A stretch of DNA of 46,041 nucleotides from Rhodobacter sp. (GCA_013821825.1 PNJK01000022.1:1-46041); one strand, 5' to 3'; shown: positions 33,618 to 42,678, numbered from the stretch's first letter. Translations and numbers: made by a program. The notes: a model not told the origin generated them from the letters alone.

Positions 33618-34094
33618 ATGAGCGAACATCAGATCGGACGTCGTGAGGTCATCCTCGCAGCAGCGGCCATGGCTCTGGTCGCTGCCACCAAGGCTCAATC
33701 GCAAGCAGAGCCGCCAATCCATGTCGTCAAGGGGCGGGGTTGCGAATGTTGCGACGCCTGGGTCGACTATCTTCGCGAGCAAGGCTTCACCGTGACGGAT
33801 GAAGTGTCGATGGGAACGCTGCTGATCCGCTTCAAGATGGATCAGGGCATCCCGGCAAAGGCTTTTTCCTGCCACACCGGAACCGTGGACGGCTATGCGC
33901 TCGAAGGCCATGTCCCCGCTGCGGATATCCGGAAGCTGCTGACCGAGCGCCCCGACGCAGTCGGACTCGCCGTTCCCGGAATGCCCTATGGCTCACCCGG
34001 GATGGGATCAGGAGACGGTCGCGATGCGCATGATGTCCTGCTGGTTCGACAGGATGGCAGCCTGGAGGTCTATACCAGCTATCCGGCTGTGTGA
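33618..34094 (+). CDS. DUF411 metal-binding protein, copy 1
   Basis: A 158-aa protein with a signal-like leader (IGRREVILAAAAMALVAAT) and the DUF411 core: IHVVKGRGCECCDAWVDYL, FSCHTGTVDGYALEGHVP and AVPGMPYGSPGM. DUF411 proteins are small periplasmic Cys-containing proteins found with copper genes and thought to bind or traffic copper. The CxCC motif and the later SCHT Cys/His are candidate ligands. A paralogue lies at 37541-38008. Confidence 0.88.
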   Translation: MSEHQIGRREVILAAAAMALVAATKAQSQAEPPIHVVKGRGCECCDAWVDYLREQGFTVTDEVSMGTLLIRFKMDQGIPAKAFSCHTGTVDGYALEGHVPAADIRKLLTERPDAVGLAVPGMPYGSPGMGSGDGRDAHDVLLVRQDGSLEVYTSYPAV

Positions 34095-34158
34095 CGCACC
34101 TCGTCTCCGAAGGACTGGTGGGGATCGACGGCGTTCGGGCCAGGAGAAGGAAGAACGC

Positions 34159-34680
34159 TCAGAAAGCAGCCACGATCTGTTCAACGGCTTCTTCGCTGTC
34201 CCATACGAACGGACCCCGAAGCCGCCCGATCTCGCGTGATTCCCGGTCGATCAGAAGCGTCGTCGGCAGCCCGATGAAGGCGAGTGCCAGTTGCACCCGC
34301 ATCGGGTCCGCCCAGTAGAGGGGCAGATTGGCAAGACCGATCTCGTCATAGAACTGCCGACCCCGGCCGATCCCCTCGGCGTCGATGCAGAGCGGGAGCA
34401 CCGCAAAGTCACCGCCCCCCAGCCGCGCTTCAAGCCGGTCGAGGGTCGGCATCTCCTCGCGGCAGGGCGGGCACCATGTCGCCCAGATGTTCAGAAGGAT
34501 CACACGTCCGGCAAAGTCCTCAAGGTCCCGCGTGGTTCCGTCCTCACCGAGGATCGGCGGCGAAAGCAAGGGCTGCGGGTCTTTCCGAAGCCGGAATGGC
34601 GGACGCGCCTCGGCGGACCCCGCAACCAGGGCAGCGGCAAGACCGGCAAGCAGAGGTCGGCGGCCGATCGGCAAGGACAT
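34159..34680 (-). CDS. TlpA-like periplasmic thioredoxin
   Basis: A 173-aa thiol-disulfide protein with a leader (IGRRPLLAGLAAALVAG) and the active site NIWATWCPPCREEMP (Cys70, Cys73), followed by the cis-Pro region IGLPTTLLID. Such proteins reduce Cys pairs in the periplasm, including those of SCO or CcmH-like partners. The ATG at 34680 follows GAAGGGTGAG; GTG 34689 is the only other choice. It lies downstream of the CopA-like oxidase on the same strand, 59 bp away. Confidence 0.9.
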   Translation of the reverse strand: MSLPIGRRPLLAGLAAALVAGSAEARPPFRLRKDPQPLLSPPILGEDGTTRDLEDFAGRVILLNIWATWCPPCREEMPTLDRLEARLGGGDFAVLPLCIDAEGIGRGRQFYDEIGLANLPLYWADPMRVQLALAFIGLPTTLLIDRESREIGRLRGPFVWDSEEAVEQIVAAF

Positions 34681-34739
34681 ATGGCTCACCCTTCGCAGAA
34701 AGCCGGACCCGCAGACAATCTGCGGATCCGGCAGGGGCC

Positions 34740-36230
34740 TTACGCCGAAACCGAGAACTCGGTCATCATGCCCGACGCCAGGTGGGGCATGTGGTGGCAG
34801 TGCAGCATCCAGCGGGCCGCTTCGCCCGCATCCACCGCGACCGTGACCATGCTCATCGGCGCCACGTGGACGGTGTCGCGCACCGCACCCGAGAACCGGT
34901 TCCCGCCAATACCGACCACCTGGAAGGCGTGGCCGTGCAGGTGCATCGGATGACCCATCATCGACATGTTGTGGAAGGTGATCTCGACACGCTCGCCGGA
35001 TTTGGCGGTAACCGGAATGTGGCTGCCCCAGGTCTGCCCGTTGATGGTCCAGACATAGGGCATCATCGAGCCACCCAGCATCAGCATCGGTTGCGATACC
35101 GGCGCACGTTCGGGCAGCGGATTGACGGCGCGAAGCGCGGCTTCTTGCGTCAGATCGCCGCTGAAGGCGGGATACTCGCTGTCGGCCAGTCCGGCAATCC
35201 TGGTCACGGCGGCACCAGGAGTGGCAAGGATCACCCCCGTCCGCTCGCGCGCGCCTTCGCGCAGCGCAAGGATCGGGAAGGCCCCGCCATCACCCGGCAC
35301 GTCTACCTCGATGTCCAGCCGCTGGCCCATTGCCACGCCGAACCGGCTGCCAGGCAGGGGTTTCACCAGCTCGCCATCGACCGCGACCAGCCGACCCGGC
35401 AGGCTGCCGGTGTCGATCCAGAACACGGTCGCCGCCGCCGCGTTGATCACGCGGATCAGAACCCGTCCGCCCTTGTCGACCTGCACCACCTCGGGGTCGT
35501 CGAGCGTGCGGTCATTGGCAAGATAGGCATCGAAGTTGAAGTCGTTGAGATCCATCTCCATGCCAGGAGCCATGCCGGTCATGCCCTGCATGTTGCTCAT
35601 ATCCATGCCGGCCATATCCATGCCCTGCATATTGCCCATGTCCATGCCCTGCATATTGCCCATGTCCATGCCGGCCATGCCTTCCATGGCTTCGCCGCCG
35701 AGGATCTCGGCCAGCACCTCGGCCGCCGGGCGGAACGAGAAGTCGTGCAGGAACAGCACCACTTCCTGGCGATCGGCCGCAACATCCTCGGGCGTGCGAA
35801 CGATCAGCGGGGCGGCCAGCAGTTCCATCTCCTGCACCGCGATATGGCTGTGCATCCAGTGGGTGCCGGGCCGGGCCGCAAAGTCATAGCTGCGGGTCTC
35901 GCCAGGGACGATGGCCGACATCGGGATGTCGGGCACGCCGTCCTGGGCATTGGGCGGGATCTGCCCGTGCCAGTGGATGATCGTGTTTTCGGCCAGCTCG
36001 TTCGTCAGATCGACGCGAAAGCGCTGGCCGGGGTCAAGCACCAGGCCGATGCCTCCGGCGGCGTTCACCGCGCCCTTCACCGTGGCCGCCCGGCCGCCGA
36101 TGTCAAGGACACGCGTGGTCGCGCGCAGGGACAGGACATCCGAAGCCGCCCAAGCGCGGGCAGGCAGGATGAGCGAGGCGGACGTGGCCGCTGAAACGGC
36201 CAGAAAGCCGCGGCGAGTAAGCGTAGTCAT
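34740..36230 (-). CDS. Three-domain multicopper oxidase, CueO/PcoA-like
   Basis: A 496-aa Tat-exported oxidase (TRRGFLAVSAATSASLIL leader). Copper ligands are HWHG (86-89), HWMHSH (124-129), HPMHLHGH and HCHHMPHLASGM. A Met-rich insert (about residues 182-226) has repeated GMDMGNMQ, as in CueO and PcoA, where Met sites bind Cu(I). It oxidises Cu(I) to Cu(II) in the periplasm. The start at 36230 has AGGAGAA upstream. It is the second gene of a unit that begins with a CQQHC protein. Confidence 0.93.
   Translation of the reverse strand: MTTLTRRGFLAVSAATSASLILPARAWAASDVLSLRATTRVLDIGGRAATVKGAVNAAGGIGLVLDPGQRFRVDLTNELAENTIIHWHGQIPPNAQDGVPDIPMSAIVPGETRSYDFAARPGTHWMHSHIAVQEMELLAAPLIVRTPEDVAADRQEVVLFLHDFSFRPAAEVLAEILGGEAMEGMAGMDMGNMQGMDMGNMQGMDMAGMDMSNMQGMTGMAPGMEMDLNDFNFDAYLANDRTLDDPEVVQVDKGGRVLIRVINAAAATVFWIDTGSLPGRLVAVDGELVKPLPGSRFGVAMGQRLDIEVDVPGDGGAFPILALREGARERTGVILATPGAAVTRIAGLADSEYPAFSGDLTQEAALRAVNPLPERAPVSQPMLMLGGSMMPYVWTINGQTWGSHIPVTAKSGERVEITFHNMSMMGHPMHLHGHAFQVVGIGGNRFSGAVRDTVHVAPMSMVTVAVDAGEAARWMLHCHHMPHLASGMMTEFSVSA
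35617..35664 (-). repeat. Exact 24-nt tandem duplication in Met-rich insert
   Basis: Two identical 24-nt units (35617-35640 and 35641-35664) encode the octapeptide GNMQGMDM-type repeat on the minus strand. The repeat lengthens the Met-rich insert of the oxidase. Identity without synonymous change implies a recent duplication. Confidence 0.85.
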
Positions 36231-36293
36231 GCGAATTCTCCTGTATCGCAACAATAATCAGGCTGAAGGCTCCGGCGCACCGGAACCATCGGG

Positions 36294-36650
36294 TCAGATC
36301 AGCCCGGGTTTCGGAGGCGGGCCAGGAGGAGGTATGGCCAGCGATGCGGCAAGCAGGTCACCTCTCAGGTCGCCGAGAACCGAGCGTTCAATGGCTTCGG
36401 CTTCGGGGCTGGGAACGGGGAAAGCCGCAGCTGCGGAAAAGCAGTGCTGCTGACAGAACATGAGCTGAACCGTGTCGGCGGAGTTTTCGGTCGCAGGCAT
36501 CTGTGCGACGTGGCCCGCCATTGCAATCATTTGCTCGTGTTCGGGCGGCGATTCCTGCCGTCCTTCGGCCAAGGCAAGCATCGGCAGAACCGCCGCCAGA
36601 AGATAGGCGCCGAGGATCAGGGCACGAATGCGAAACGACGAACCATCCAT
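36294..36650 (-). CDS. Small secreted protein with CQQHC motif
   Basis: A 118-aa product: an N-terminal hydrophobic leader (ALILGAYLLAAVLPMLALA), a His/Met-bearing stretch (HEQMIAMAGHVAQM), LMFCQQHCFSAAAAF, and a Pro-rich end (PPPGPPPKPGL). The CxxHC motif resembles small DUF2946-like copper-locus proteins. It starts 64 bp ahead of the oxidase on the same strand and is likely cotranscribed. Copper binding is inferred. Confidence 0.6.
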   Translation of the reverse strand: MDGSSFRIRALILGAYLLAAVLPMLALAEGRQESPPEHEQMIAMAGHVAQMPATENSADTVQLMFCQQHCFSAAAAFPVPSPEAEAIERSVLGDLRGDLLAASLAIPPPGPPPKPGLI

Positions 36651-36833
36651 CACAGTTTTCTTATCAACCTGGTTACTTGCCGTCATCCGACAGTTTGGTG
36701 TCCGGCCCTCTGCCGAAACCTTAAAGCTGTGCAAGAAATGCCGAAAATCAATAACGCCCTGGTCAGATATCGAAGAGTTTACTGGAATTCGGACGAAATC
36801 CGCGAAACCTGCAAGAAGCGTGGGGAATAAATC

Positions 36834-37445
36834 ATGAAGCGACTTCTGCTTGCCCTTTTGGCGACCCTGTCTCTTGGCGCCTGTGGTGCCGAACCGATCT
36901 GGGCGCCGGACGAGGCAGTGGCGGCGGCGCGCTACGAACACCCAGGCCCCACGTCGATTACCCTCTACACCGTGCTTTCGACGCGCAGCGGTGCTGGCGC
37001 GCATGCCGGCCTCCTGATCAACGGTTCGCAGCGTGTGCTGTTCGACCCGGCCGGCACCTGGCGGCATCCGAAGATACCCGAGCGCAACGATGTCCATTTC
37101 GGCATCACGCCAAAGATGGTGGACTTCTACATCGACTATCACGCCCGCGAGACCTACGACGTTGTCGAGCAGACGATCGAGGTCTCTCCGGAAGTTGCAG
37201 CCCTGGTCATGCAACGTGCCATGGCCTATGGCGCGGTGCCCAAGGCCAACTGCACCATTGCGATATCGCGCGTGCTGGAGGGGGTCCCCGGTTTCGAGAG
37301 CCTGCCGTTGACGTGGTTCCCGAAGCGGATGATGGAAGTTCTCGCCGATGTGCCGGGCGTCCGGACCCGCCGGATCACGGACGATGATGCCGACGACAAT
37401 CACGGCGTTCTTCTCGTCCAGGCCGGTGATCCACGACTTAAGTAG
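36834..37445 (+). CDS. Lipoprotein with permuted papain-like hydrolase features
   Basis: A 203-aa protein with lipobox LSLGACG (Cys17). The mature part has STRSGAGAHAGLLINGSQRV and later KANCTIAISRVLEGVPGF. A His near the start and a Cys in a helix later in the chain are the arrangement of NlpC/P60-like and YiiX-type papain folds; that reading is tentative. It stands alone between the divergent oxidase unit and the second DUF411 gene and looks like an ordinary Rhodobacterales gene. Confidence 0.7.
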   Translation: MKRLLLALLATLSLGACGAEPIWAPDEAVAAARYEHPGPTSITLYTVLSTRSGAGAHAGLLINGSQRVLFDPAGTWRHPKIPERNDVHFGITPKMVDFYIDYHARETYDVVEQTIEVSPEVAALVMQRAMAYGAVPKANCTIAISRVLEGVPGFESLPLTWFPKRMMEVLADVPGVRTRRITDDDADDNHGVLLVQAGDPRLK

Positions 37446-37540
37446 TTTCTGCGTGATAATTCCCGCAACGAGCGATACTTCTCTCGCCACGCGAGGCCGC
37501 CAGCAGTATGTTTCCCGTAGATTGCGAAACGAGGTCTACG

Positions 37541-38008
37541 ATGAAAATAACGCGCCGTACCATTCTCCTTGCGGGACCGGGTCTCATTGCCATCACCGCC
37601 ACGCCATTGCTGGCCGAAGCGGATGAGCAGATCCATGTGGTCAAGGATCCCGGCTGTCCCTGCTGCAATGCCTGGATCGGTTACCTTCGCGACAACGGTT
37701 TCAATGTCAGCTTCGAGGAGCGCAGTGTCGAAGACCTCGCGATCTACAAGCGCGAGCGCGGCATCCCGGAAGCGCTGTCCTCCTGTCACACTGCGACCAT
37801 CGGCGACTACACCGTCGAAGGCCACGTCCCCGCCGCCGATATCCGTCGCCTGGTCGCCGAACGCCCCGCTGCGGTCGGGCTTACCGTTCCGGGCATGCCG
37901 ATGGGCTCGCCCGGCATGGGGCCGGAGAGCGCGCGCCAGGCCTACGACGTTCTTCTCGTCGGTCTGGACGGCAGCAGCAGCGTCTTCACCAGCTATCCGG
38001 CTGCCTGA
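37541..38008 (+). CDS. DUF411 metal-binding protein, copy 2
   Basis: A 155-aa paralogue of the protein at 33618. Leader ITRRTILLAGPGLIAI, then IHVVKDPGCPCCNAWIGYL, LSSCHTATIGDYTVEGHVP and VPGMPMGSPGM. The start at 37541 (MKITRR) is preferred over 37508 because the leader begins there. It lacks close neighbours on the strand, ends at a bidirectional hairpin, and probably binds copper in the periplasm like its paralogue. Confidence 0.9.
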   Translation: MKITRRTILLAGPGLIAITATPLLAEADEQIHVVKDPGCPCCNAWIGYLRDNGFNVSFEERSVEDLAIYKRERGIPEALSSCHTATIGDYTVEGHVPAADIRRLVAERPAAVGLTVPGMPMGSPGMGPESARQAYDVLLVGLDGSSSVFTSYPAA

Positions 38009-38025
38009 CATTCCTCAAGGACGCG

Positions 38026-38046
38026 GGGCTGCCGTCAGGGCAGCCC
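38026..38046. terminator. Bidirectional hairpin between convergent genes
   Basis: GGGCTGCC and GGCAGCCC form a perfect 8-bp stem with loop GTCAG. It lies at the ends of the DUF411 gene (stop 38008) and the minus-strand gene ending at 38035, and can act for both. Confidence 0.7.
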
Positions 38047-38688
38047 GGCTTCGGTTGACTGCCAGGCGGCTTGCAGCGCAGCCTGCGGGCTTACGCCGTC
38101 AAGCGGTCTGACCGCGACATCCAGCCGTCGCGCAGCATAATAGGCCGTGGCCGCCATCACACCAGGCGCCGTGCCATAGGCGAGGCGGTAGCGCGCCGCG
38201 AAGTCGTCCATCCGGTCGTCACTGTCCCATCCCTCGGGCAGCATCGCTTGCATGAGGACGGTGCTTGCCGAGAGATACTCGCGCGCCGCTTCGCTGGCGG
38301 CGGGCTCGGGGCCAAGGACGATGACGACATCGGCAGGCTCGACCGGCGAGCCGATCAGGCCCTCGACCAGCCCGGCGGCGTCGCGCGGCAGAGGAAGTAT
38401 CTGCACGTCAACCCCGCCCAAGTGCCCGTCAGAGGTTTCGCTCGCGTGCCCGTCCCGCTCATCCGCCGCGAGCAGAAAACCCCGGACTGCTTCCGCGAGG
38501 CTTGCCTCACGGTTTTCGCCGAAGACCAGAAGCGCGGCAGTGAACGAATGCGCAGAAGCGATCCCTGACAGAACCATCCAGAACGCCGCCACCCGGACGA
38601 CGCCGCTGAATATGGTCTTGCCCCCCGCCAATGCCGCGAAGGCGGATCGGCGAAGGCTTGCCGGAACGCGCCGCAATAAGATGCTCAT
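38035..38688 (-). CDS. Periplasmic-binding-fold fragment-like protein
   Basis: A 217-aa secreted protein with a hydrophobic segment (GVVRVAAFWMVLSGIASAHS) and a mature part reading VDVQILPLPRDAAGLVEGLI, PADVVIVLGPEPAASEAA, DDFAARYRLAYGTAPGVMAA. The last part resembles the C-lobe of Leu/Ile/Val-type binding proteins, but the length is only half the usual. Translation is coupled to the DsbA-like gene (ATGA at 38688/38685). Ligand unknown; a chaperone-type partner of the oxidoreductase is possible. Confidence 0.6.
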   Translation of the reverse strand: MSILLRRVPASLRRSAFAALAGGKTIFSGVVRVAAFWMVLSGIASAHSFTAALLVFGENREASLAEAVRGFLLAADERDGHASETSDGHLGGVDVQILPLPRDAAGLVEGLIGSPVEPADVVIVLGPEPAASEAAREYLSASTVLMQAMLPEGWDSDDRMDDFAARYRLAYGTAPGVMAATAYYAARRLDVAVRPLDGVSPQAALQAAWQSTEAGLP

Positions 38689-39413
38689 TCCGCGGCTCGT
38701 GCGGCGGCCACACTTTCGGACAACTGCGCCTTTTGGACGAAGCCCGGGATCAGCTGATCGCCCACGACAAAAGAAGGCGTTCCATTGAAGCCAAGCGCCT
38801 CGGCCAGGCGCATCGACGTCGCGATATGCTCGTCGACCTCGGGCGCCTGCATGTCGGCTTTCAGCTTTTCGACATCCAATCCGATTTCGCCGGCAACCCG
38901 CAGCACCGAGTCGGCCTCGACCTTGCCGCGCATGCCCATGAGGGCTTTGTGAAACTCGATATACTTGCCCTGTTTCCGCGATGCGAGCGCGGCGCGGGCG
39001 GCGAAGACCGACCCTTCGCCCAATATCGGCCACTCGCGCAGAGCCAGGCGGACACCTCCATCCTCGGCCAGCAGCGCGTCGACTTCCGGCATGGCCCGCT
39101 TGCAGTAGGGGCAGTTGTAGTCGAAGAACTCCACGACCGTGACATCGCCGTCGGGATTGCCCAGCACCGGCGCGTTGGGATCACGTTCCAGCATGTCCCG
39201 CTGATTAGCCAGAACCGCAGCCGCGGCGGCCTCTTGCGCTTCTGCTTGCCGCGCTTCGAGGGCCTGCAATGCCTCCAGTATCAGCTCGGGGTTCTCCCGC
39301 AGCGCCTCGGCCACCAGAGCCTTGATCCGCTCATCGGAAATCTCCTGCGCGAATGACGGGCCGGAAATCGAGACCCAGAGGGCGCTGGTAAGCAACAGGA
39401 ATTTGGCGCGCAT
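38685..39413 (-). CDS. DsbA-family thiol-disulfide oxidoreductase
   Basis: A 242-aa secreted protein: signal peptide (1-22), a helical spacer with Ala/Glu-rich coil (about 25-75), then the thioredoxin domain with FFDYNCPYCKRAMPE (Cys101, Cys104) and cis-Pro GTPSFVVGD. The long helical N-part is typical of the Com1/ScsC/BdbD type, some of which protect against copper by keeping thiols correct. It starts at 39413, and 106 bp separate it from the end of the upstream cytochrome gene. Confidence 0.9.
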   Translation of the reverse strand: MRAKFLLLTSALWVSISGPSFAQEISDERIKALVAEALRENPELILEALQALEARQAEAQEAAAAAVLANQRDMLERDPNAPVLGNPDGDVTVVEFFDYNCPYCKRAMPEVDALLAEDGGVRLALREWPILGEGSVFAARAALASRKQGKYIEFHKALMGMRGKVEADSVLRVAGEIGLDVEKLKADMQAPEVDEHIATSMRLAEALGFNGTPSFVVGDQLIPGFVQKAQLSESVAAARAAE

Positions 39414-39519
39414 CGGTTAGACCTTTCTTGTGGCAAATGCTTTGTTAAGGGATGCATCCTCAATTGACTATAGGGGGCAAGCTCGAATCTGTGCCGCGAA
39501 ACCTTGTCCGGTTCCGGGG

Positions 39520-39984
39520 TCATGGCTCACCGGCCTCGAGGGTGCTGCGCTCTTCCTGCTGAGCCCGAATATCCTCGGGCCAGGTGGACTTGATGTAGTC
39601 CAGAACCACATTGATTTCCTCGTCTGTCAAGCGGCCGCCAAAGCCGGGCATGCCCGAGGGGAAGTCGACGCCCATATCGTCCAGAGCCGCCTGCCCGCCG
39701 CGCTTGATATAGTCGAACAGCATGGTGTCGCCGTGATGCCATGTGTGGCCGTTCTCGTCATGCGGCGGCGCGGGATAGGTTCCGTCCTCGTTGCCTGTTC
39801 GCCAGTTCGGTTGTCCCTCGAGATTCGCGCCGTGGCAGGAGGCGCAGTTTGCGGTGTAGATCGCGCGGCCCTGTTCAAGATCCGGGCCGCTGTGAAAGAA
39901 GGCGCGCGCCTGTGACGTGGACAGCAAGAAGACCGCCATAGCCCATGCGGCCGCGGCGAGTTCCATCTTGCCAGGTGTTCGCAT
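39520..39984 (-). CDS. Mono-haem cytochrome c, small
   Basis: A 154-aa secreted protein with a signal peptide ending near ARA (residue 28), haem motif CASCH (Cys47, Cys50, His51), and a probable Met ligand in FPSGMPGF. The sequence DLEQGRAIYTANCASCHGAN and LTDEEINVVLDYIKSTWP is usual for class I periplasmic cytochromes that carry electrons to or from oxidases and dehydrogenases. It lies 8 bp after the PBP2 gene and is the last gene of the operon that starts at 45562. Confidence 0.92.
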   Translation of the reverse strand: MRTPGKMELAAAAWAMAVFLLSTSQARAFFHSGPDLEQGRAIYTANCASCHGANLEGQPNWRTGNEDGTYPAPPHDENGHTWHHGDTMLFDYIKRGGQAALDDMGVDFPSGMPGFGGRLTDEEINVVLDYIKSTWPEDIRAQQEERSTLEAGEP

Positions 39985-39992
39985 AGCCGCCC

Positions 39993-41948
39993 TCACGTCC
40001 GGCTCACTGTGATCGGTGCCTCCCCATCCGGCGGGAGTATCTGCTCGGAAAGGAGCCCCAGATCCTCCCGGACCCGCGCCCTCTGTGCTGTCGGATAGGC
40101 ATCTTCGGGGGGCACGCCCCCATACTGTGCGAAAAGCATGATGTCGCGCGCAATCGGCGCCGCTGCGGTCGACCCGCCACCCCCATGTTCCACCACGACG
40201 GTTACTGCATATCGGGGCGCGTCGAAGGGTGCGTAGGCCACAAACAGCGCGTGGTCTCGCTGGTCCCAGGGCAATTCCTCTTGTGACCGGATACCTGCGG
40301 CGCGCTCGGCCGCCGTAATGGAAAAGACCTGGCTCGTCCCGGTCTTCCCGGCCATGGCCTTTGTCACATCGGCGATCCGCGACCCGTAGGCCGTCCCGCG
40401 CTCGTGGTTCGAGACCTCGAACATGCCCTGCCGCACGATCTGAAGCGCCTCTGCCGAAAGCCCCAGCGACGCCGCAGCTGGTTCCTCCTGACCGGTCCCA
40501 CCAAGCGGGCGCACAAGGCGCGGCAATACCGCCGTTCCCGAGGCCAGGCGCGCGGTCATCGTTGCAAGCTGGATCGGCGAAGCAAGGGTGTAACCCTGCC
40601 CAATCGAGGCATTGATCGTGTCGCCGATCAACCACTCCTGCCCGTAGCGCTCTTGCTTCCAGGCGCGTGTCGGGTTGTTGCCGTGCACTATGCCTGAGAG
40701 AGGGAGGTCGTACTTCTTGCCCAGTCCGAGACGGTCGTTCATCGCGAAGATGCCGTCGATCCCGATCCGTTGCGCGACTTCGTAGAAGTAGACATCGCAG
40801 GATTCCCGCAGCGCGCCGACCATGTTCACCCGCCCGTGCCCGCCGGTCTTCCAGCAATGGAACCTGCGACCAGAGATCTCGACAAAGCCCCTGCAGGTCA
40901 CCGTTTCTTCGGGGTCCATGACACCGGTTTCCAGCGCGGCCAGCGCGTTCGACATCTTGATCGTGGATCCAGGAGGATAGGCGCCCTGCACGGTCTTGTC
41001 GGCGAGAGGACGATACTCGTTGTCGCGCAGCGCGCCGTACTCCTTGCTCGAAATTCCCCGGACGAAGAGGTTCGGGTCGAAGGCGGGTGCCGAAGTGCAA
41101 CCGAGGAGATCACCGTTCGTCACGTCCATAACGATCGCCGCCGCGCTTTGCCCCTCAAGGCGCACCCGCATGAAGTTCTGCAAGTGATGGTCGAGCGTGA
41201 TCTGCATGTCGGGACCAGGGGCCGGCGGATCAAGTGCCAGCTCGCGCATGGTTCTGCCACCGGCATTGACCTCGACGCGCTGTGCCCCGGGTTCTCCGCG
41301 CAGGTCTCCCTCGCGGATGCGCTCGATCCCGGTCTTGCCGATCTGATAGTCGGGCAGGCGCAAGAGAGGATCAGATTCGCCTTCCGCGACCGTCAGATCG
41401 CTTTCACTGACCGGTCCCACATAGCCGACCTGATGCGCGAAGTCCGGGCCGAAAGGATAGACCCGCGACAGCACCATCTCGGGGTAGATGCCGGGCAGGG
41501 CCGGGGCATTCAGGGCGACGATCGACAGTTCCTCCCAGGTGACCCGGTCTTTCACCGTGATCGGAACGAAGGCTTGAACACGGTCGGTCTGCTCACGGAT
41601 CTTCGCCAAAGTCTCAGCGTCCAGACCTAGCAGCACTTGCAGCTTCTCCAGAACGCCGTCGACATCCCGGACTTCTTCCGGCACCAGCGTGATGCGGTAG
41701 GCCTGCTCGTTGTCCGCAACGATCTTTCCGGCTCTGTCGAAGATGCGCCCCCGGTCAGGGCGCACGAGCCTCAAGCTGATCCGGTTTTCCTCAGCCAGAA
41801 GATAATATTGCTCGGCATCGCGGACGCCCAGTTGCCACATCCGGACACCAAGCAGGCCGACCACCGAGGTCATCGCCCCCCCGAGCAACAGGGACCGCCG
41901 CGTGGTCATCCGTGCGGCCTGTGCAAGATCACGTTCAGACCGGCGCAT
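39993..41948 (-). CDS. mrdA: Penicillin-binding protein 2 paralogue
   Basis: A 651-aa class B PBP: one N-terminal helix (residues 19-38), the non-catalytic domain with RPDRGRIFDRAG, and a transpeptidase domain with PPGSTIKM (Ser328, Lys331), SCD (383-385) and KTGT (535-538). PBP2 crosslinks peptidoglycan for cylindrical growth. Placement in an operon with cytochromes, apart from rodA or mre genes, implies an accessory copy. The start at 41948 has AGGGGGAGGAACC upstream and overlaps the preceding gene by 14 bp. The usual second motif SxN is SCD here. Confidence 0.9.
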   Translation of the reverse strand: MRRSERDLAQAARMTTRRSLLLGGAMTSVVGLLGVRMWQLGVRDAEQYYLLAEENRISLRLVRPDRGRIFDRAGKIVADNEQAYRITLVPEEVRDVDGVLEKLQVLLGLDAETLAKIREQTDRVQAFVPITVKDRVTWEELSIVALNAPALPGIYPEMVLSRVYPFGPDFAHQVGYVGPVSESDLTVAEGESDPLLRLPDYQIGKTGIERIREGDLRGEPGAQRVEVNAGGRTMRELALDPPAPGPDMQITLDHHLQNFMRVRLEGQSAAAIVMDVTNGDLLGCTSAPAFDPNLFVRGISSKEYGALRDNEYRPLADKTVQGAYPPGSTIKMSNALAALETGVMDPEETVTCRGFVEISGRRFHCWKTGGHGRVNMVGALRESCDVYFYEVAQRIGIDGIFAMNDRLGLGKKYDLPLSGIVHGNNPTRAWKQERYGQEWLIGDTINASIGQGYTLASPIQLATMTARLASGTAVLPRLVRPLGGTGQEEPAAASLGLSAEALQIVRQGMFEVSNHERGTAYGSRIADVTKAMAGKTGTSQVFSITAAERAAGIRSQEELPWDQRDHALFVAYAPFDAPRYAVTVVVEHGGGGSTAAAPIARDIMLFAQYGGVPPEDAYPTAQRARVREDLGLLSEQILPPDGEAPITVSRT

Positions 41949-42678
41949 GGTTCCTCCCCCTCCCTGACAGTTCGGAAGCGCCCTTGGCGCGGATCGTCCG
42001 CAGGTAAGCTGCGGCCCGCAGTCCAAAGACCAAGACCACCAGCCCGACGAACCAGAATTGAAGCGGGTTCGGCTCCGGCGTTTCCCGGTGGAAGCTCAGG
42101 AAGTGCATGAACAGGAAGTAGGCGACATGAGCCACCGTCAGCCACCAGAGCGGGAGAACGCCCATCTGCAGGAACTTCCAGCCGGACAGGCCAAGTCGGC
42201 GCATCGCAAAATCGCTCGAAGTTGCGGCCAGCAGCACCGCGAGGACCAGTGCCGCGATCCCGATGGCATTGGCGAGCCCGAACCCAGGCTGGAACATGAC
42301 GTATACCAAGAGTTCGGGATGCCACTCGAATCCGAAAAGCCGCATCAGGTCCCACTGCACCCAACCGACAAGGATTATTGCCGCATGCACGAAAGCCAGA
42401 AGGCAGCCGTGGATCCCCGTCTCCCGGCGGAACGGCAGCAGCTGCTGGGCCGGGCGCAGAAGGCGCGCGAGGGGGCCCAGTCCCACCGACAGCGCAACCA
42501 ACACAAGCGACGCATCCCCGATCGCGCGGTTCCAGCGATGCATCGGGCTCCACTCGGCGTGGACGGTCGCAAAGCCCGCCACCAGACCCGCTGCGACAAG
42601 GGCCGTCAGCCCGTGCCGAACAGAAGCTTTTCGGACAAGCCGACGGAATGATCCGACTTGACCCGACAAGATCGTCAT
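41935..42678 (-). CDS. Ferric-reductase-like haem membrane protein
   Basis: A 247-aa protein with about six helices and paired His residues: ETGIHGCLLAFVHAAIILVG and LPLWWLTVAHVAYFLFMHFL. The arrangement matches the ferric reductase-like transmembrane domain (MsrQ/YedZ and NOX type), which binds two b-haems and moves electrons across the membrane. No NAD or FAD domain is present, so electrons must come from another carrier. It starts at an ATGA overlap with the upstream gene and overlaps PBP2 by 14 bp. Confidence 0.85.
   Translation of the reverse strand: MTILSGQVGSFRRLVRKASVRHGLTALVAAGLVAGFATVHAEWSPMHRWNRAIGDASLVLVALSVGLGPLARLLRPAQQLLPFRRETGIHGCLLAFVHAAIILVGWVQWDLMRLFGFEWHPELLVYVMFQPGFGLANAIGIAALVLAVLLAATSSDFAMRRLGLSGWKFLQMGVLPLWWLTVAHVAYFLFMHFLSFHRETPEPNPLQFWFVGLVVLVFGLRAAAYLRTIRAKGASELSGRGRNHAPV

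Noticed and set aside
35581-35690. Short repeats resembling a CRISPR or satellite
   Set aside because: Two adjoining 24-nt copies with no spacers keep the reading frame and encode Met-rich repeats of the oxidase. There are no cas genes.
34284-36194. A 636-codon plus-strand open frame with many His
   Set aside because: It is antisense to the CueO/PcoA-like oxidase. The His runs are the complement of Met codons (ATG/CAT) in the Met-rich insert.
36738-36830. A 30-codon gene before the lipoprotein gene
   Set aside because: It has an ATG and ends just upstream of the lipoprotein start but shows no ribosome site or motif; too short to support from sequence alone.
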